The position numbers were made by a program, and so were the translations under genes. Shown piece after piece: positions 28,017 through 36,981 of a DNA stretch of 64,000 bases. Position 1 is the stretch's first letter. Every line of letters starts with the position of its first letter. Source of the stretch: Prevotella sp. MGM1 (GTDB lineage Bacteria; Bacteroidota; Bacteroidia; Bacteroidales; Bacteroidaceae); contig NZ_BEWV01000177.1 of NCBI RefSeq assembly GCF_002933775.1, forward strand, positions 17,543 to 81,542, in the 5' to 3' direction. The notes beneath the pieces were generated by a model. The model saw nothing but the letters and a program-made list of their open reading frames with translations. It was not told the origin of the DNA and did not search any database.

Positions 28017-29099
28017 ATGAAAATCATCAGACTATTTATCATGGCAGCCATCATACCCATGATGGCATCATGCCTCAACGACAATGGGGGCAACTCAGGA
28101 TTCAGTGGAGCCGGCGGCACAAGCGGCTATGCAAACACGGCCAACGGCTACATTCAGTTCGCCTCGATAGGCAACTGGTACATAGTACAGGACGGGAGCA
28201 AAGATTGGCTCAAAATAGACCTTATGCGCGGAAACGGATACAGTTTCTATGTAATCCCGACTCATTTCGAACAGAACAAGACCGGACTTAAACGCACCGC
28301 GAGAATAACTATACAGGATGCCAATGAGCACGATGCTTACAGCACATTCTACCTCGCACAGTATGCCACCAGAGGCGACGGCTCACTCGGAAACGCACCT
28401 CTCGTAAAAACGATAAAGGGTGACGATGGAACAGATATCACAATCACGTATGACGATAAATGCCGTCCCACAACATTCAAGATGCTCAGGAACGGAGCCA
28501 CGAAACACAACATCGGTTTCAACTACAACGATAAAGACACCACACTATACGTAACCACAGGGTCAAACACGTTGGAAGGCCGATTTGACGAAGGTTACCA
28601 GCCGGACAATCTCACTTCTGAAACCGACACCGTGGTATACAAGAGCGGCATCGTTGCCAACTCGATATCAATGAGCGTCGAACGGCTTCTTGCCGGAGGT
28701 GAAAGATCGGGAGTGTCCCACCTCGTTTCAGGCGGGCAGCGATTTGGAGCAGACGACGAGCACATCGCCGACAGCCTTAAATACAGGCATATATATCCCG
28801 ACGGCAGACCGGTTTACGGCGAAGACTTGAAGCTGCACTTCGGTGATGAGAAAACAAGGGTTAGCAACCGCAACCAATCGGTAGATGCCAACCAATTACT
28901 GCTCGGTGCCGACGAGTGCAACCCATTCATGCTGCTCTCACTCTTCCGCAACATGCGCAACAGCTACGTGATAACGGAGGCTACAGCGAAAAACGGCCGT
29001 TTCACAGTGTCTACCGTTCTTAACCCGGACAAGAGCATAAGCACGATGACCGTCACTGGCAAGACAGGCAATACCGTAAAATATATCTTCGGATACTAA
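28017..29099 (+). CDS. Lipoprotein with BACON-like N-terminal domain
   Basis: A 360-residue predicted lipoprotein: MKIIRLFIMAAIIPMMASC gives lipid attachment at Cys19, followed by a Gly/Ser/Asn-rich linker. Residues 45-120 (YIQFASIGNWYIVQDGSKDWLK ... KRTARITIQDAN ... STFYLAQYA) have the WxV/strand pattern and closing Q of a BACON-like immunoglobulin fold. From about 125 onward (TITYDDKCRPTTFKMLRNG, ISTMTVTGKTGNTVKYIFGY) the pattern resembles the DUF4595-type repeats of Bacteroidota surface proteins. The ligand is unknown. A clear terminator follows. Confidence 0.75.
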   Translation: MKIIRLFIMAAIIPMMASCLNDNGGNSGFSGAGGTSGYANTANGYIQFASIGNWYIVQDGSKDWLKIDLMRGNGYSFYVIPTHFEQNKTGLKRTARITIQDANEHDAYSTFYLAQYATRGDGSLGNAPLVKTIKGDDGTDITITYDDKCRPTTFKMLRNGATKHNIGFNYNDKDTTLYVTTGSNTLEGRFDEGYQPDNLTSETDTVVYKSGIVANSISMSVERLLAGGERSGVSHLVSGGQRFGADDEHIADSLKYRHIYPDGRPVYGEDLKLHFGDEKTRVSNRNQSVDANQLLLGADECNPFMLLSLFRNMRNSYVITEATAKNGRFTVSTVLNPDKSISTMTVTGKTGNTVKYIFGY

Positions 29100-29110
29100 T
29101 ACATACTACA

Positions 29111-29163
29111 AGAATGCCGGGAGCGCAAATCGGCCAACGATGCGTCTCCCGGCATTCTTGTTT
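29111..29163 (+). terminator. Terminator after the BACON-like lipoprotein gene
   Basis: AGAATGCCGGGAG pairs perfectly with CTCCCGGCATTCT across a 22-base loop and is followed by TGTTTC. Because it lies between the upstream stop and 29210, it argues against an upstream in-frame ATG (29114) as the start of the antiporter gene. Confidence 0.85.
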
Positions 29164-29209
29164 CAAGGACATAAAATATCGACCCAAGACAAAAGAAAAT
29201 AATACGGAA

Positions 29210-30202
29210 ATGGCATTATACATAGTATATATCATAATAGGTATTGTTCTCGTGCTACGTGGAGCCGACCGGCTCACCGAAGGAGCATCCGCACTGGCCC
29301 GTCGCATGCAGGTTCCCGAAATGATTATCGGCCTGACCATCGTGGCCGCCGGCACATCGGCGCCAGAGCTGTTTGTCAGCCTCACATCGGCATTGAAAGG
29401 CTCCGCCGATATGGCCGTTGGAAATGTCATCGGCAGCAATATCCTCAACACTCTGCTCATCGTGGGATGCGCAGCCATGGTATCACCGATCACCATCTCA
29501 CGATCCACCGTGTCGAAAGATCTCCCTCTCTCGGTTGCCATGACAGTACTGCTGATCATTCTCTGTCTCGACAATTTCTCCGGAATAAATATAAGGGGTA
29601 ACACGATCGACCGGGCAGACGGAATGATACTGCTCGTATTCTTCACCACATTCATGGCATTCACCATCTATACCGTGAAACGAGAAAAAAACGAAATCGC
29701 GGCCGCCAATACAGGCAATGGAACGACAGACGAACATGCTTCCAATACCGGCATGCCGGTATGGAAAAGCATCGCTTTCATTTCTATCGGACTATTGTTC
29801 CTCATTATCGGCAGCGACCTTTTCTCTGACTATGCCACAAAAGTGGCCGCAATACTCGGAATGAGCGATGCCACCATCGGCATCACCATCGTGGCAGGAG
29901 GCACATCGCTGCCCGAACTGGCAACAAGCGTGGTGGCCGCCCGTAAAGGACAGTCGGCAATGGCCATTGGCAATGTCATCGGCAGCAACGTGTTCAACAT
30001 CCTTGCCATTCTCGGAATCACGGCTGCCATCAGCCCGCTGACCATCACAGACATCACCATCACAGACCTTTGCGTGATGATTGCCGGAGCGGTGGCTGTA
30101 TGGCTTTTCTCTTTCACGAGATATACCGTAAGCCGGACGGAAGGAGTACTGCTCACTTTAAGCTACATAGGGTATGCCGCTTGGCGGCTGTTCAATGTCT
30201 GA
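29210..30202 (+). CDS. Calcium/sodium antiporter (CaCA family, YrbG-like)
   Basis: A 330-residue inner-membrane exchanger with two inverted repeats. Each repeat carries the cation-binding signature: GLTIVAAGTSAPELFVSL with GNVIGSNILNTLL in the first half and GITIVAGGTSLPELATSV with GNVIGSNVFNILAI in the second. About ten transmembrane helices are predicted, with a loop at residues 165-195 between halves. The ATG at 29210 (MALYIVYIIIG) is chosen because an upstream in-frame ATG at 29114 would run through a terminator hairpin. Confidence 0.94.
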   Translation: MALYIVYIIIGIVLVLRGADRLTEGASALARRMQVPEMIIGLTIVAAGTSAPELFVSLTSALKGSADMAVGNVIGSNILNTLLIVGCAAMVSPITISRSTVSKDLPLSVAMTVLLIILCLDNFSGINIRGNTIDRADGMILLVFFTTFMAFTIYTVKREKNEIAAANTGNGTTDEHASNTGMPVWKSIAFISIGLLFLIIGSDLFSDYATKVAAILGMSDATIGITIVAGGTSLPELATSVVAARKGQSAMAIGNVIGSNVFNILAILGITAAISPLTITDITITDLCVMIAGAVAVWLFSFTRYTVSRTEGVLLTLSYIGYAAWRLFNV

Positions 30203-30285
30203 CACACATTGCCGCATAGCCAAGCATTGCCGCCCACATACGCATAAACATAAGGCAACAAAATATACCGGTTGCCTATCAGATC

Positions 30286-30316
30286 AATAAAGCCATGAAA
30301 AACGGCTTTATTTTCT
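30286..30316 (+). terminator. Terminator after the antiporter gene
   Basis: AATAAAGCC pairs with GGCTTTATT around a 9-base loop, followed by TTCTC. A smaller GGCAAC/GTTGCC hairpin lies just upstream at 30254-30276. This region (30203-30675) otherwise contains only hairpins and non-coding AT-rich DNA. Confidence 0.7.
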
Positions 30317-30365
30317 CAAACCGGAGAACCGATACGATAAAAAACATAATACGCAACAACATTTA

Positions 30366-30400
30366 AGCGGACATGGAATGATCTCCATGTCCGCTTTTTA
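30366..30400 (+). terminator. Second hairpin terminator downstream of the antiporter gene
   Basis: AGCGGACATGGA pairs with TCCATGTCCGCT around a 6-base loop, followed by TTTTTAC. With the hairpin at 30286 it forms a tandem terminator. Confidence 0.75.
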
Positions 30401-30675
30401 CAATAGGGCACCTTCTTATATTTTTATAAATGAATCTGTCAATCCGTTACAAGACGCTCGGTTGTCCGTTGCAAATCTCACTTTTTCGTTTTATATATTA
30501 ATTCCGGCTGTTCATCGACCAAACGACCTCATTGACAGAGGAAGTTACCGCACAAGAATAATAAAGCAAAACAAACTGACACTCAATAACTTATCAACAT
30601 AAAAACCATTACTATGTCCCGTTTATTACAACTATCAAGCAGTAAAATAATCTTATCACGTATGCCAAATGTTAA

Positions 30676-31242
30676 AAAACGTGTATTGATAATACAGAAG
30701 ACCGCATCGGCATCTATGACATAGAGAATAAAGAGCTTAAAATAATCACCATCGACGGCAACCACGGTATTGATGCGGGAACAAGCGTGACTCCTACCGC
30801 CGTAAGCAACGACGGAACCGTGGTGGGATATACCACCGGCCAATGGTTTGACCCGCGTAACGCTATCATACTGAAAGCCGGTGAAGACCAGCCGAGACTA
30901 TTGAAAGACGTATACGGCTCACTCGAAGAGCTTGCAGAGTATGACGACAACGGTTTCCATACCGTTACAGGCATCACGGGAGACGGAAGATACATCACCG
31001 TATTCGGCAGCGTTCTATCCGAGAAAGAGATTGACAGAGAGATTATTCCGACAGCCATAGTGAAATCATACGTACTCGATACAAAAGGCAACATCACCGA
31101 CGGCATCAGCAACATAACAAATAACACGAAGAAAAACGCAGAGTACTTCACCGTTGATGGCCGCAGGATTTCCGCTCCGGTAAAAGGTCTTAATATCATA
31201 AAGACTTCCAACGGAGAGACAAGAAAGTTCTTCGTGAAATAA
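30676..31242 (+). pseudogene. 5'-truncated remnant of a T9SS-secreted repeat protein
   Basis: An open frame begins right after a stop codon at 30673 and continues to 31242. It has no ATG; the first possible start is a GTG at 30787, but coding similarity clearly begins earlier (IDNTEDRIGIYDIENKELK). The visible part has HAF-like repeats (VSNDGTVVGYTTGQ, GITGDGRYITVFGS) and ends in a Prevotella-style type IX secretion signal, AEYFTVDGRRISAPVKGLNI then a Lys-rich VFVK-like end. The signal peptide and N-terminal half are missing, so the gene is most likely dead after a deletion. Confidence 0.65.
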
Positions 31243-31371
31243 TAAAAGATACTTTGTGATACACAAAAAAAGAACTCTTTTCATTGCACATAGACAATCA
31301 ACTTTTGAAATGAAAAAGAGATAAAGGGCAAAAGATATTCATCATCAGAATATCAGATAAACAATGGGGGG

Positions 31372-31405
31372 ACACGACATCGGTCGTGTCCCCCCATTGT
31401 TTTTA
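31372..31405. terminator. Bidirectional terminator between the T9SS remnant and Fur-type gene
   Basis: A perfect 12-bp or longer GC-rich stem (CAATGGGGGGACACGAC against its complement, 4-base loop) is followed by TTTTT on the plus strand. It serves the plus-strand remnant and the convergent minus-strand regulator gene. Confidence 0.85.
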
Positions 31406-31435
31406 TCACGTATATCCTGCCGGCAAGCTCCCTAT

Positions 31436-31852
31436 TCATTTCCCGGAACACTCCGGGCACTGTCCCTTGAACATGTAGTTTACGGATTCGGGACGGTAAC
31501 CGCGGGGCAACGACACGGCAGGCACAGGCACATTGTCAATGCAGAACGTGCGGTGGCAACTCTCACAGTAGAAATGCACATGTAGATCATCGTCCGCCTC
31601 GCCATCACTCGTGCACAGTTCGTAGCGTGCACTGCCGCCGCCGTCTTCTATGACATGCACGAGGTGATTGTCGCGAAAAATCGTAAGGGCACGGAATATG
31701 CCGGATTTATCAAGTGTCAATATCTTATGCTCAAGCTCTGTAAGCGACATAGGACGGTCGGCCGCAAGCAGCGCACGCACAACCAATATGCGATTGGCTG
31801 TCGGACGTATGCCGTGGGCAATAAGTATATCCGTATTTTTGTCTGCACCCAT
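31436..31852 (-). CDS. Fur family metalloregulator
   Basis: A 138-residue winged-helix regulator. The ATG at 31852 (MGADKNTDILIAHGIRPTANR) is chosen over upstream ATGs at 31918 and 31885 that would add a hydrophobic, non-family N-terminus. The DNA-binding domain covers residues 5-75, with the recognition segment SGIFRALTIFRDNHLV. The dimerisation domain contains DLHVHFYCESCHRTFCID and a C-terminal CPEC, giving two CxxC pairs for structural zinc. It does not show the classical HHHDH Fur sensor segment, so which metal or peroxide is sensed is unclear (Fur, Zur or PerR). Confidence 0.88.
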   Translation of the reverse strand: MGADKNTDILIAHGIRPTANRILVVRALLAADRPMSLTELEHKILTLDKSGIFRALTIFRDNHLVHVIEDGGGSARYELCTSDGEADDDLHVHFYCESCHRTFCIDNVPVPAVSLPRGYRPESVNYMFKGQCPECSGK

Positions 31853-31942
31853 ATTCCGCTTTTTACCCGCAAAAATAACAATCATTCCGCAAATGGCAAA
31901 ATAAAACGCCGGCAACATCGACCTGTTAATGCTTTTTTTGAG

Positions 31943-31950
31943 TATCTTTG
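31943..31950 (+). promoter_or_regulatory. -7 element for the 247-residue protein gene
   Basis: TATCTTTG followed by C fits the TAnnTTTG consensus, 78 bases before the ATG at 32028. It lies in the region divergent from the Fur-type gene. Confidence 0.55.
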
Positions 31951-32027
31951 CGGACAGATAGGCTTCGCCTCAGTAATTTGAAACAAGTTTCATTACATTC
32001 GACTTGCACTATCTTTATATATATATT

Positions 32028-32771
32028 ATGACACAGACAGACAAATATAAAACACTCGCAGCGCTAATACGCGGATATTTCACGGCATATATCAACGGTA
32101 TATACGATGCGATGAACAAACAGAATGACGGTAAAATAACCCCGCTGACAATGAAAACACTTGCCATGGAGCACTATGAGAACATGGTGGGAGGCTTCAA
32201 CGACACAATGTTCTTCATCATTTCACAACTCAATTACAGCCTTGACGAGATAGAGAAACAACTCAAGGCCATGGGCGCAGGCAACACCTCATTGTTCGAA
32301 CTAATGAGAATGGCATGCCGCACGGATGAGATGTTCGAAGCCATGACAACCGAATACAAGCGTAATGTCACCGCTATACTCGAAGGCCGCTTCACAAAAG
32401 CGGTGGAACACTTCAAGAACTACACGCGAAACGGCACTGAAGATCCTGTCGACAACGAACTTGCCATAAGACTGCTGGTAAGGACTGTGATGACGGCTTA
32501 CACCATGGGTATACGCGAGGCAAAGACCGGGAAGGCTACATTAAGACAGGCCACGCTGATCGGTCTGCTTACGGAGAACATAACACTTATATTGCACGAC
32601 AAACCGCTTGACACAGCAAAAACAGACAGGATAAATACAATGGACGAATATATAAGGTATGTATGCGGCACAGACGAAAACATATGTGCAATGATGGACG
32701 AGATGAATGTGACATACGAGAACATCATCAAGAACGAAGGCATCATATCAAACGATGACATGGCAAACTGA
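32028..32771 (+). CDS. Cytosolic helical protein of unknown function
   Basis: A 247-residue protein I do not recognise. The ATG at 32028 (MTQTDKYKTLAALIRGYFTAY) is chosen over the in-frame ATG at 32004. It is predominantly helical, without signal peptide or membrane segments; notable stretches include TMKTLAMEHYENMVGGFNDTMF and MDEYIRYVCGTDENICAMM. It has its own promoter element and is followed after 138 bases by a secreted esterase gene. No catalytic motif was seen. Confidence 0.75.
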   Translation: MTQTDKYKTLAALIRGYFTAYINGIYDAMNKQNDGKITPLTMKTLAMEHYENMVGGFNDTMFFIISQLNYSLDEIEKQLKAMGAGNTSLFELMRMACRTDEMFEAMTTEYKRNVTAILEGRFTKAVEHFKNYTRNGTEDPVDNELAIRLLVRTVMTAYTMGIREAKTGKATLRQATLIGLLTENITLILHDKPLDTAKTDRINTMDEYIRYVCGTDENICAMMDEMNVTYENIIKNEGIISNDDMAN

Positions 32772-32909
32772 AACGAAAGCCGGATAAAGGCCGCCATACA
32801 TTATCCCTCATGCGGACACGCAATATCCGAAATACCGTACATCCACATATCGGAGAAATACAAACTACTGTTTAAAGAAACAATATCAATCATCTAAAAA
32901 CTTATCCAC

Positions 32910-34196
32910 ATGAATAAAAAGAGTGTCATCATGCTGTTGTTTACGTGCTGCTCGCTGTCTGCGGCAGCACAGTTCTCGAAAGCGAAGCGGGACTACGTGG
33001 AATACATCATCACGACAGACCACAAAGACCGCAACTACAACACAGGAGAAGAGGCTATAATAAAAATAGAGGCTTACAAAGGCGGCATTCCGGTAGACGG
33101 AGTGAAGGTGTATTACAGCACGGGAGACGAGATGATGCCGTACAAAAAAGACTCAGCCACATTCCGTAACGGCACGGCAACCGTCGCGATGGGCACACGC
33201 AGCGAGCCTGGTTTCCGCTCGTGCAATCTCAATTTCACCGTATACGGCAAGACAATCAAAGACCTTGTCAAAGTGGCATACAGTCCGCAAGACATCAAAA
33301 GCCTGACACCCATGCCCGAAGACTTCGACAAATTCTGGCAGAATACGATGAGAAAAGCAGGGAAAACAAAACTGAGACCTGAGATAACACCGCTGCCGCA
33401 ATACTCCACGGACAAGGTAGAAGTAAGTCTTGTGAAACTTACGGTAGGCCCGAACGGCAGAAACATGTACGGCTATCTCACCAAACCGAAAGGCAATGGC
33501 ACTTATCCGGTACTGTTCTGTCCGCCCGGCGCAGGGTCGAAAAAGATCTCACCGACAACATATTACAGCGAGCTCGGATTCATATACCTGAACATCAACA
33601 TCCACAACGGATGCAACCCTGAACTGGACGACGAGGAGTACAAGAAGGCCGAAGAAATCGCGAAAGACTACAACCGCAACGGCATAGGCTCAAAGGAAAC
33701 GTTCTACTACCGTGACGTATATGCGGGATGCTCCCGCTGCATCGACTTTCTGTGCTCACTTCCAGAATGGGACGGTGTCAATGCTGGCGTAACAGGGGGC
33801 AGTCAAGGCGGCGCGCTGTCGATAGTCACGGCGGCATTGAACCGGAAAGTGACTTTCTGCTCGCCGTTCTACCCCGCCCTTTGCGATGTGCTCGGCTTCA
33901 AATACGACCGCGCCGGCGGCTGGCCGAAGTATTTCAGAAACACCACCGAACCGGCCGGAGCCGAAGAGACACTGGCGTACTATGACGTGGCGAACTTCGC
34001 ACGACGTGTCAAATGCCCGGTGTTCTACTCTTTCGGGTATAACGACGAGACATGCTCGCCCACATCAACATTCGCCGCTTACAACGAGATTACAACAGAA
34101 AAAGTATTACGTGTGACTCCGACGAGCGGCCACTGGAGATTTCCCGAGACCAACGACGAGTCGGTGGAATGGATGAAAAGCAAAATAAAGAAGTGA
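32910..34196 (+). CDS. Secreted acetylxylan esterase (AXE1/CE7-like)
   Basis: A 428-residue secreted esterase of the AXE1 (cephalosporin-C deacetylase/acetylxylan esterase) family. A signal peptide (MNKKSVIMLLFTCCSLSAAAQ) is followed by an N-terminal beta-sandwich (residues 25-125) and the alpha/beta hydrolase domain. The nucleophile Ser lies in GVTGGSQGGALS near residue 300; the Asp and His are in GYNDETCSP and TSGHWRF near the C-terminus. The DUF4985-like N-terminal strand domain is common in Bacteroidota acetyl esterases. No other xylan-use genes are adjacent. A strong terminator follows. Confidence 0.9.
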   Translation: MNKKSVIMLLFTCCSLSAAAQFSKAKRDYVEYIITTDHKDRNYNTGEEAIIKIEAYKGGIPVDGVKVYYSTGDEMMPYKKDSATFRNGTATVAMGTRSEPGFRSCNLNFTVYGKTIKDLVKVAYSPQDIKSLTPMPEDFDKFWQNTMRKAGKTKLRPEITPLPQYSTDKVEVSLVKLTVGPNGRNMYGYLTKPKGNGTYPVLFCPPGAGSKKISPTTYYSELGFIYLNINIHNGCNPELDDEEYKKAEEIAKDYNRNGIGSKETFYYRDVYAGCSRCIDFLCSLPEWDGVNAGVTGGSQGGALSIVTAALNRKVTFCSPFYPALCDVLGFKYDRAGGWPKYFRNTTEPAGAEETLAYYDVANFARRVKCPVFYSFGYNDETCSPTSTFAAYNEITTEKVLRVTPTSGHWRFPETNDESVEWMKSKIKK

Positions 34197-34336
34197 CAAC
34201 GCAAGGAAATGCAGGTTGTGACGGCAAGGCAAAGAAACAATAACCTCGAGATAAAGAAATGACGGTCGGAAAATAGAAAACAATCCCCGAAAAACAAGAA
34301 CAAGAATAACAGCAAGACCGTAATCACCCGAACACA

Positions 34337-34406
34337 GGGACACGGAGCCACAGAGGTATATCGCCCTAAATGACATTACACCCCGAGCTCCGTGTCTCTT
34401 TTTTTT
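34337..34406 (+). terminator. Terminator hairpin after the esterase gene
   Basis: GGGACACGGAGC pairs with GCTCCGTGTCTC over a 46-base internal loop and is followed by TTTTTTTT. The sequence CACGGAGCCACAGAGG in its left arm resembles the left arm of the long inverted repeat at 40078. Confidence 0.75.
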
Positions 34407-34418
34407 ACTTAATTCGTT

Positions 34419-35489
34419 TCAAAGCGTAATCTCGCCTGAACCGAAGCATCGGTGATGCCGCTCATCATACACAACACAGAACTGCCCCGGCGCCACTCCC
34501 TGTATAGGCCGTTCGGCATGAACGACATACGCCCCTTCGCCAGTCTGTTCGAGCGTAGCGGGATGATACTCCGGCGTATGCCGTATCTTGAACGTCACTC
34601 TGCCCATCTCCACCCGTCTGGTAAGAAAATGGAAATCGCGGATGGGGAATGTGCTCTTATATGCCGTGACCGGCTCGAAACCGTGGCTTACGTAAAGTAT
34701 GTTTTCATCCACATCTTTTTTCACCGCATACCACGGCCCTCCGCCGAAACCCAGACCGTGCCGCTGTCCAATTGTATGAAACCAAAGTCCGCGGTGCCGG
34801 CCTATCTTCTTTCCGGTTTCCAGTTCCAGCACATCGCCCGGATTCTCACCGAGATACCTCCGGATATATTCGTTATAGTTTATCTTTCCCAAGAAGCAGA
34901 TGCCCTGCGAGTCCTTGCGCTTAGCGTTGACAAGATGTTCGCGCTCGGCAATCTCCCGCACCTCGCCTTTCATATAGTGACCTATGGGAAACAATGCCTT
35001 ACGCAACTGCCAGTCGTAAATCCGCGCGAGAAAATCGGTCTGATCTTTCACCGGGTCGGGACTTGTGACAAGCCACTTGTCACCATCTTCAATTTCCGTG
35101 CGGGCATAGTGCCCCGTAGCTATGAGGTCGTAGCCATGGCCTATCTTGTCGTGAAACGCACCAAACTTGATAAGCCTGTTGCACATCACGTCGGGATTAG
35201 GGGTGAAGCCCGCCCGCACCTTGTCCATCGTATAGCGGGTGACTCCGTCCCAATACTCGCGGTGACAGTCTACCACCTGCAACTTACAACCGTATCTGGC
35301 AGCCACCACCGTAGCCATCTCCATGTCTTCCTCGCTTGCGCAGTCCCACTCTTCCTGTTCCTCCGGGCCTATCTTTATATAGAAACAGTCGGGCGTCAGC
35401 CCGCGGCTTGCCAACTCATGCACCACCACCGAACTGTCTACCCCGCCTGAGAGGAGCACGGCGATCTTCTTGTCGTCTAACTTTTCCAT
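34419..35489 (-). CDS. mnmA: tRNA-specific 2-thiouridylase
   Basis: MnmA thiolates U34 of Glu, Gln and Lys tRNAs using ATP and a persulfide. The 356 residues show the ATP-pyrophosphatase P-loop SGGVDSS at 14-20, the catalytic Cys in NPDVMCNRLIKFG near residue 100, and the second Cys in QGICFLGKINYNEYI near 195, all intact. The C-terminal domain is present. A TAATTTTG element overlaps the region just before the ATG (35494-35501), so the mRNA could be nearly leaderless. Confidence 0.95.
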   Translation of the reverse strand: MEKLDDKKIAVLLSGGVDSSVVVHELASRGLTPDCFYIKIGPEEQEEWDCASEEDMEMATVVAARYGCKLQVVDCHREYWDGVTRYTMDKVRAGFTPNPDVMCNRLIKFGAFHDKIGHGYDLIATGHYARTEIEDGDKWLVTSPDPVKDQTDFLARIYDWQLRKALFPIGHYMKGEVREIAEREHLVNAKRKDSQGICFLGKINYNEYIRRYLGENPGDVLELETGKKIGRHRGLWFHTIGQRHGLGFGGGPWYAVKKDVDENILYVSHGFEPVTAYKSTFPIRDFHFLTRRVEMGRVTFKIRHTPEYHPATLEQTGEGAYVVHAERPIQGVAPGQFCVVYDERHHRCFGSGEITL

Positions 35490-35609
35490 AGCGCAAAATT
35501 AATCAAAAACAAAACAACCGGCAGTCTGAGACAGAGGGATTTGATATCCATTTTTGTTAAATAATATAAAATTCACGATACGACAAGTGTCAAAAAGTAA
35601 ATCAATGCT

Positions 35610-35617
35610 TATCTTTG
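35610..35617 (+). promoter_or_regulatory. -7 element for the SPFH gene
   Basis: TATCTTTG matches TAnnTTTG and lies 40 bases upstream of the SPFH gene ATG. Confidence 0.55.
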
Positions 35618-35656
35618 TGATATTAAAATGATATTACTTTAAAATATACTTAAAAT

Positions 35657-36628
35657 ATGGAAAAGAAAGAATTTGCATTCAACGGAATGAAAGTAAACGG
35701 CTTCATTATGCTTTTTGTCAATCTTATTTTGACTTTTTTGGCCATAGCGGGCATAGTATACGGTATCATATTGGACAGCGCCCCAGGAGGAGTTCTCATC
35801 GGCGCGTCTGTCACGACGCTCATAGCCACGTTCTTCATCTGGGGCGGTTTCGTGATGCTCGAACCCAATGAGGCCCGTGTGATGGTGTTCTTCGGCAAGT
35901 ACAAAGGCACATTCACCGATACCGGATACTTCTGGGTAAATCCGTTCCTGACAACGAAAAAGCTATCGCTACGCGCCCGCAACCTCGATGCCGAGCCGAT
36001 AAAGGTGAACGACAAGACGGGAAACCCGGTGATGATAGGTCTCGTGCTGGTATGGAAACTGAAAGACACGTACAAGGCAATGTTCGAAATCGACTCGCAA
36101 ACCATGGCACAGGCAGGAACAGCAGGCAAGAACGAAGTGAACATCGGCACATCTGTGACAAGCATGATGAATGCCTTTGAAAACTTCGTGAAGACACAGA
36201 GCGACGCCGCTCTGCGGCAGGTGGCCGGACAATACGCTTACGACGACACCGACAACCACATCGAAGAACTGACGCTGCGTAGCGGAGGTGACGAGATAAA
36301 CAAGCAGCTCGAAGAGAAACTCGACGAGCGACTGGCTATGGCGGGCATAGAAGTGGTCGAGGCACGCATCAACTATCTGGCCTACGCACCCGAGATCGCG
36401 GCTGTGATGCTGCGCCGCCAGCAGGCATCGGCCATCATCACCGCCCGCGAAAAGATTGTGGAGGGAGCGGTGTCGATGGTCAAGATGGCACTGGACAAAC
36501 TCGCTGACGAGGACATAGTGGAACTCGACGACGATAAGAAAGCCGCCATGGTAAGCAATCTTCTCGTGGTACTCTGCGGCGACGAATCGGCACAACCGGT
36601 GGTAAACACTGGCACACTGAACCACTGA
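35657..36628 (+). CDS. SPFH/Band 7 (stomatin-like) membrane protein
   Basis: A 323-residue prohibitin/stomatin-family protein with two hydrophobic N-terminal segments (about residues 10-32 and 40-62) and an SPFH domain from about 65 to 230 (EPNEARVMVFFGKYKGTF, KVNDKTGNPVMIGLVLVWKL). The C-terminal helical segment (YAPEIAAVMLRRQQASAIITAREKIVEGA) is typical. Such proteins form oligomeric membrane scaffolds that often modulate proteases. A small ribbon-helix-helix gene follows after 98 bases. Confidence 0.92.
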   Translation: MEKKEFAFNGMKVNGFIMLFVNLILTFLAIAGIVYGIILDSAPGGVLIGASVTTLIATFFIWGGFVMLEPNEARVMVFFGKYKGTFTDTGYFWVNPFLTTKKLSLRARNLDAEPIKVNDKTGNPVMIGLVLVWKLKDTYKAMFEIDSQTMAQAGTAGKNEVNIGTSVTSMMNAFENFVKTQSDAALRQVAGQYAYDDTDNHIEELTLRSGGDEINKQLEEKLDERLAMAGIEVVEARINYLAYAPEIAAVMLRRQQASAIITAREKIVEGAVSMVKMALDKLADEDIVELDDDKKAAMVSNLLVVLCGDESAQPVVNTGTLNH

Positions 36629-36726
36629 TACGCCGCTCACAAATGACAAACATCCAAGCGGACGACAGTACACGGCTTGCGCAATCATGGCCGGCACCGC
36701 ACTAACTCTCTTCAAAACCAACGGAC

Positions 36727-36936
36727 ATGGCGAAAAAAGAGACAAAGACAAAGAATTTCATACTCAGGATAGACAGCGAGATGATGGACGCCATCGAAGC
36801 ATGGGCGGCCGATGAGTTCCGTTCTACCAACGGCCAGATACAGTGGATTATAAACGAGGCGCTACGCAAGGCCGGAAGAACTCCCAAAAAGAGAAACCGG
36901 ACAGAGCGAGAAACAGCCCGGGAAGACACCCAATAA
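36727..36936 (+). CDS. Small ribbon-helix-helix (Arc-type) protein
   Basis: A 69-residue protein whose N-terminal half (KNFILRIDSEMMDAIEAWAADEF, NGQIQWIINEALRKAG) matches an Arc/MetJ-type ribbon-helix-helix DNA-binding fold. The C-terminus is a basic RNRTERETARED tail. It lies 98 bases after the SPFH gene and 45 before an alpha/beta hydrolase on the same strand. No toxin is adjacent, so it is not an obvious antitoxin. Pairing with an SPFH gene is a recurrent arrangement in this phylum as far as I recall, but the reason is unknown. Confidence 0.75.
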   Translation: MAKKETKTKNFILRIDSEMMDAIEAWAADEFRSTNGQIQWIINEALRKAGRTPKKRNRTERETAREDTQ

Positions 36937-36981
36937 TACCTGGAAGACTGAGAAACGACAAAAAACAACAAACATGATATA

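Noticed and set aside
30378..30602. 74-residue plus-strand ORF before the T9SS remnant
   Set aside because: It starts inside a terminator hairpin and has no protein-like pattern.
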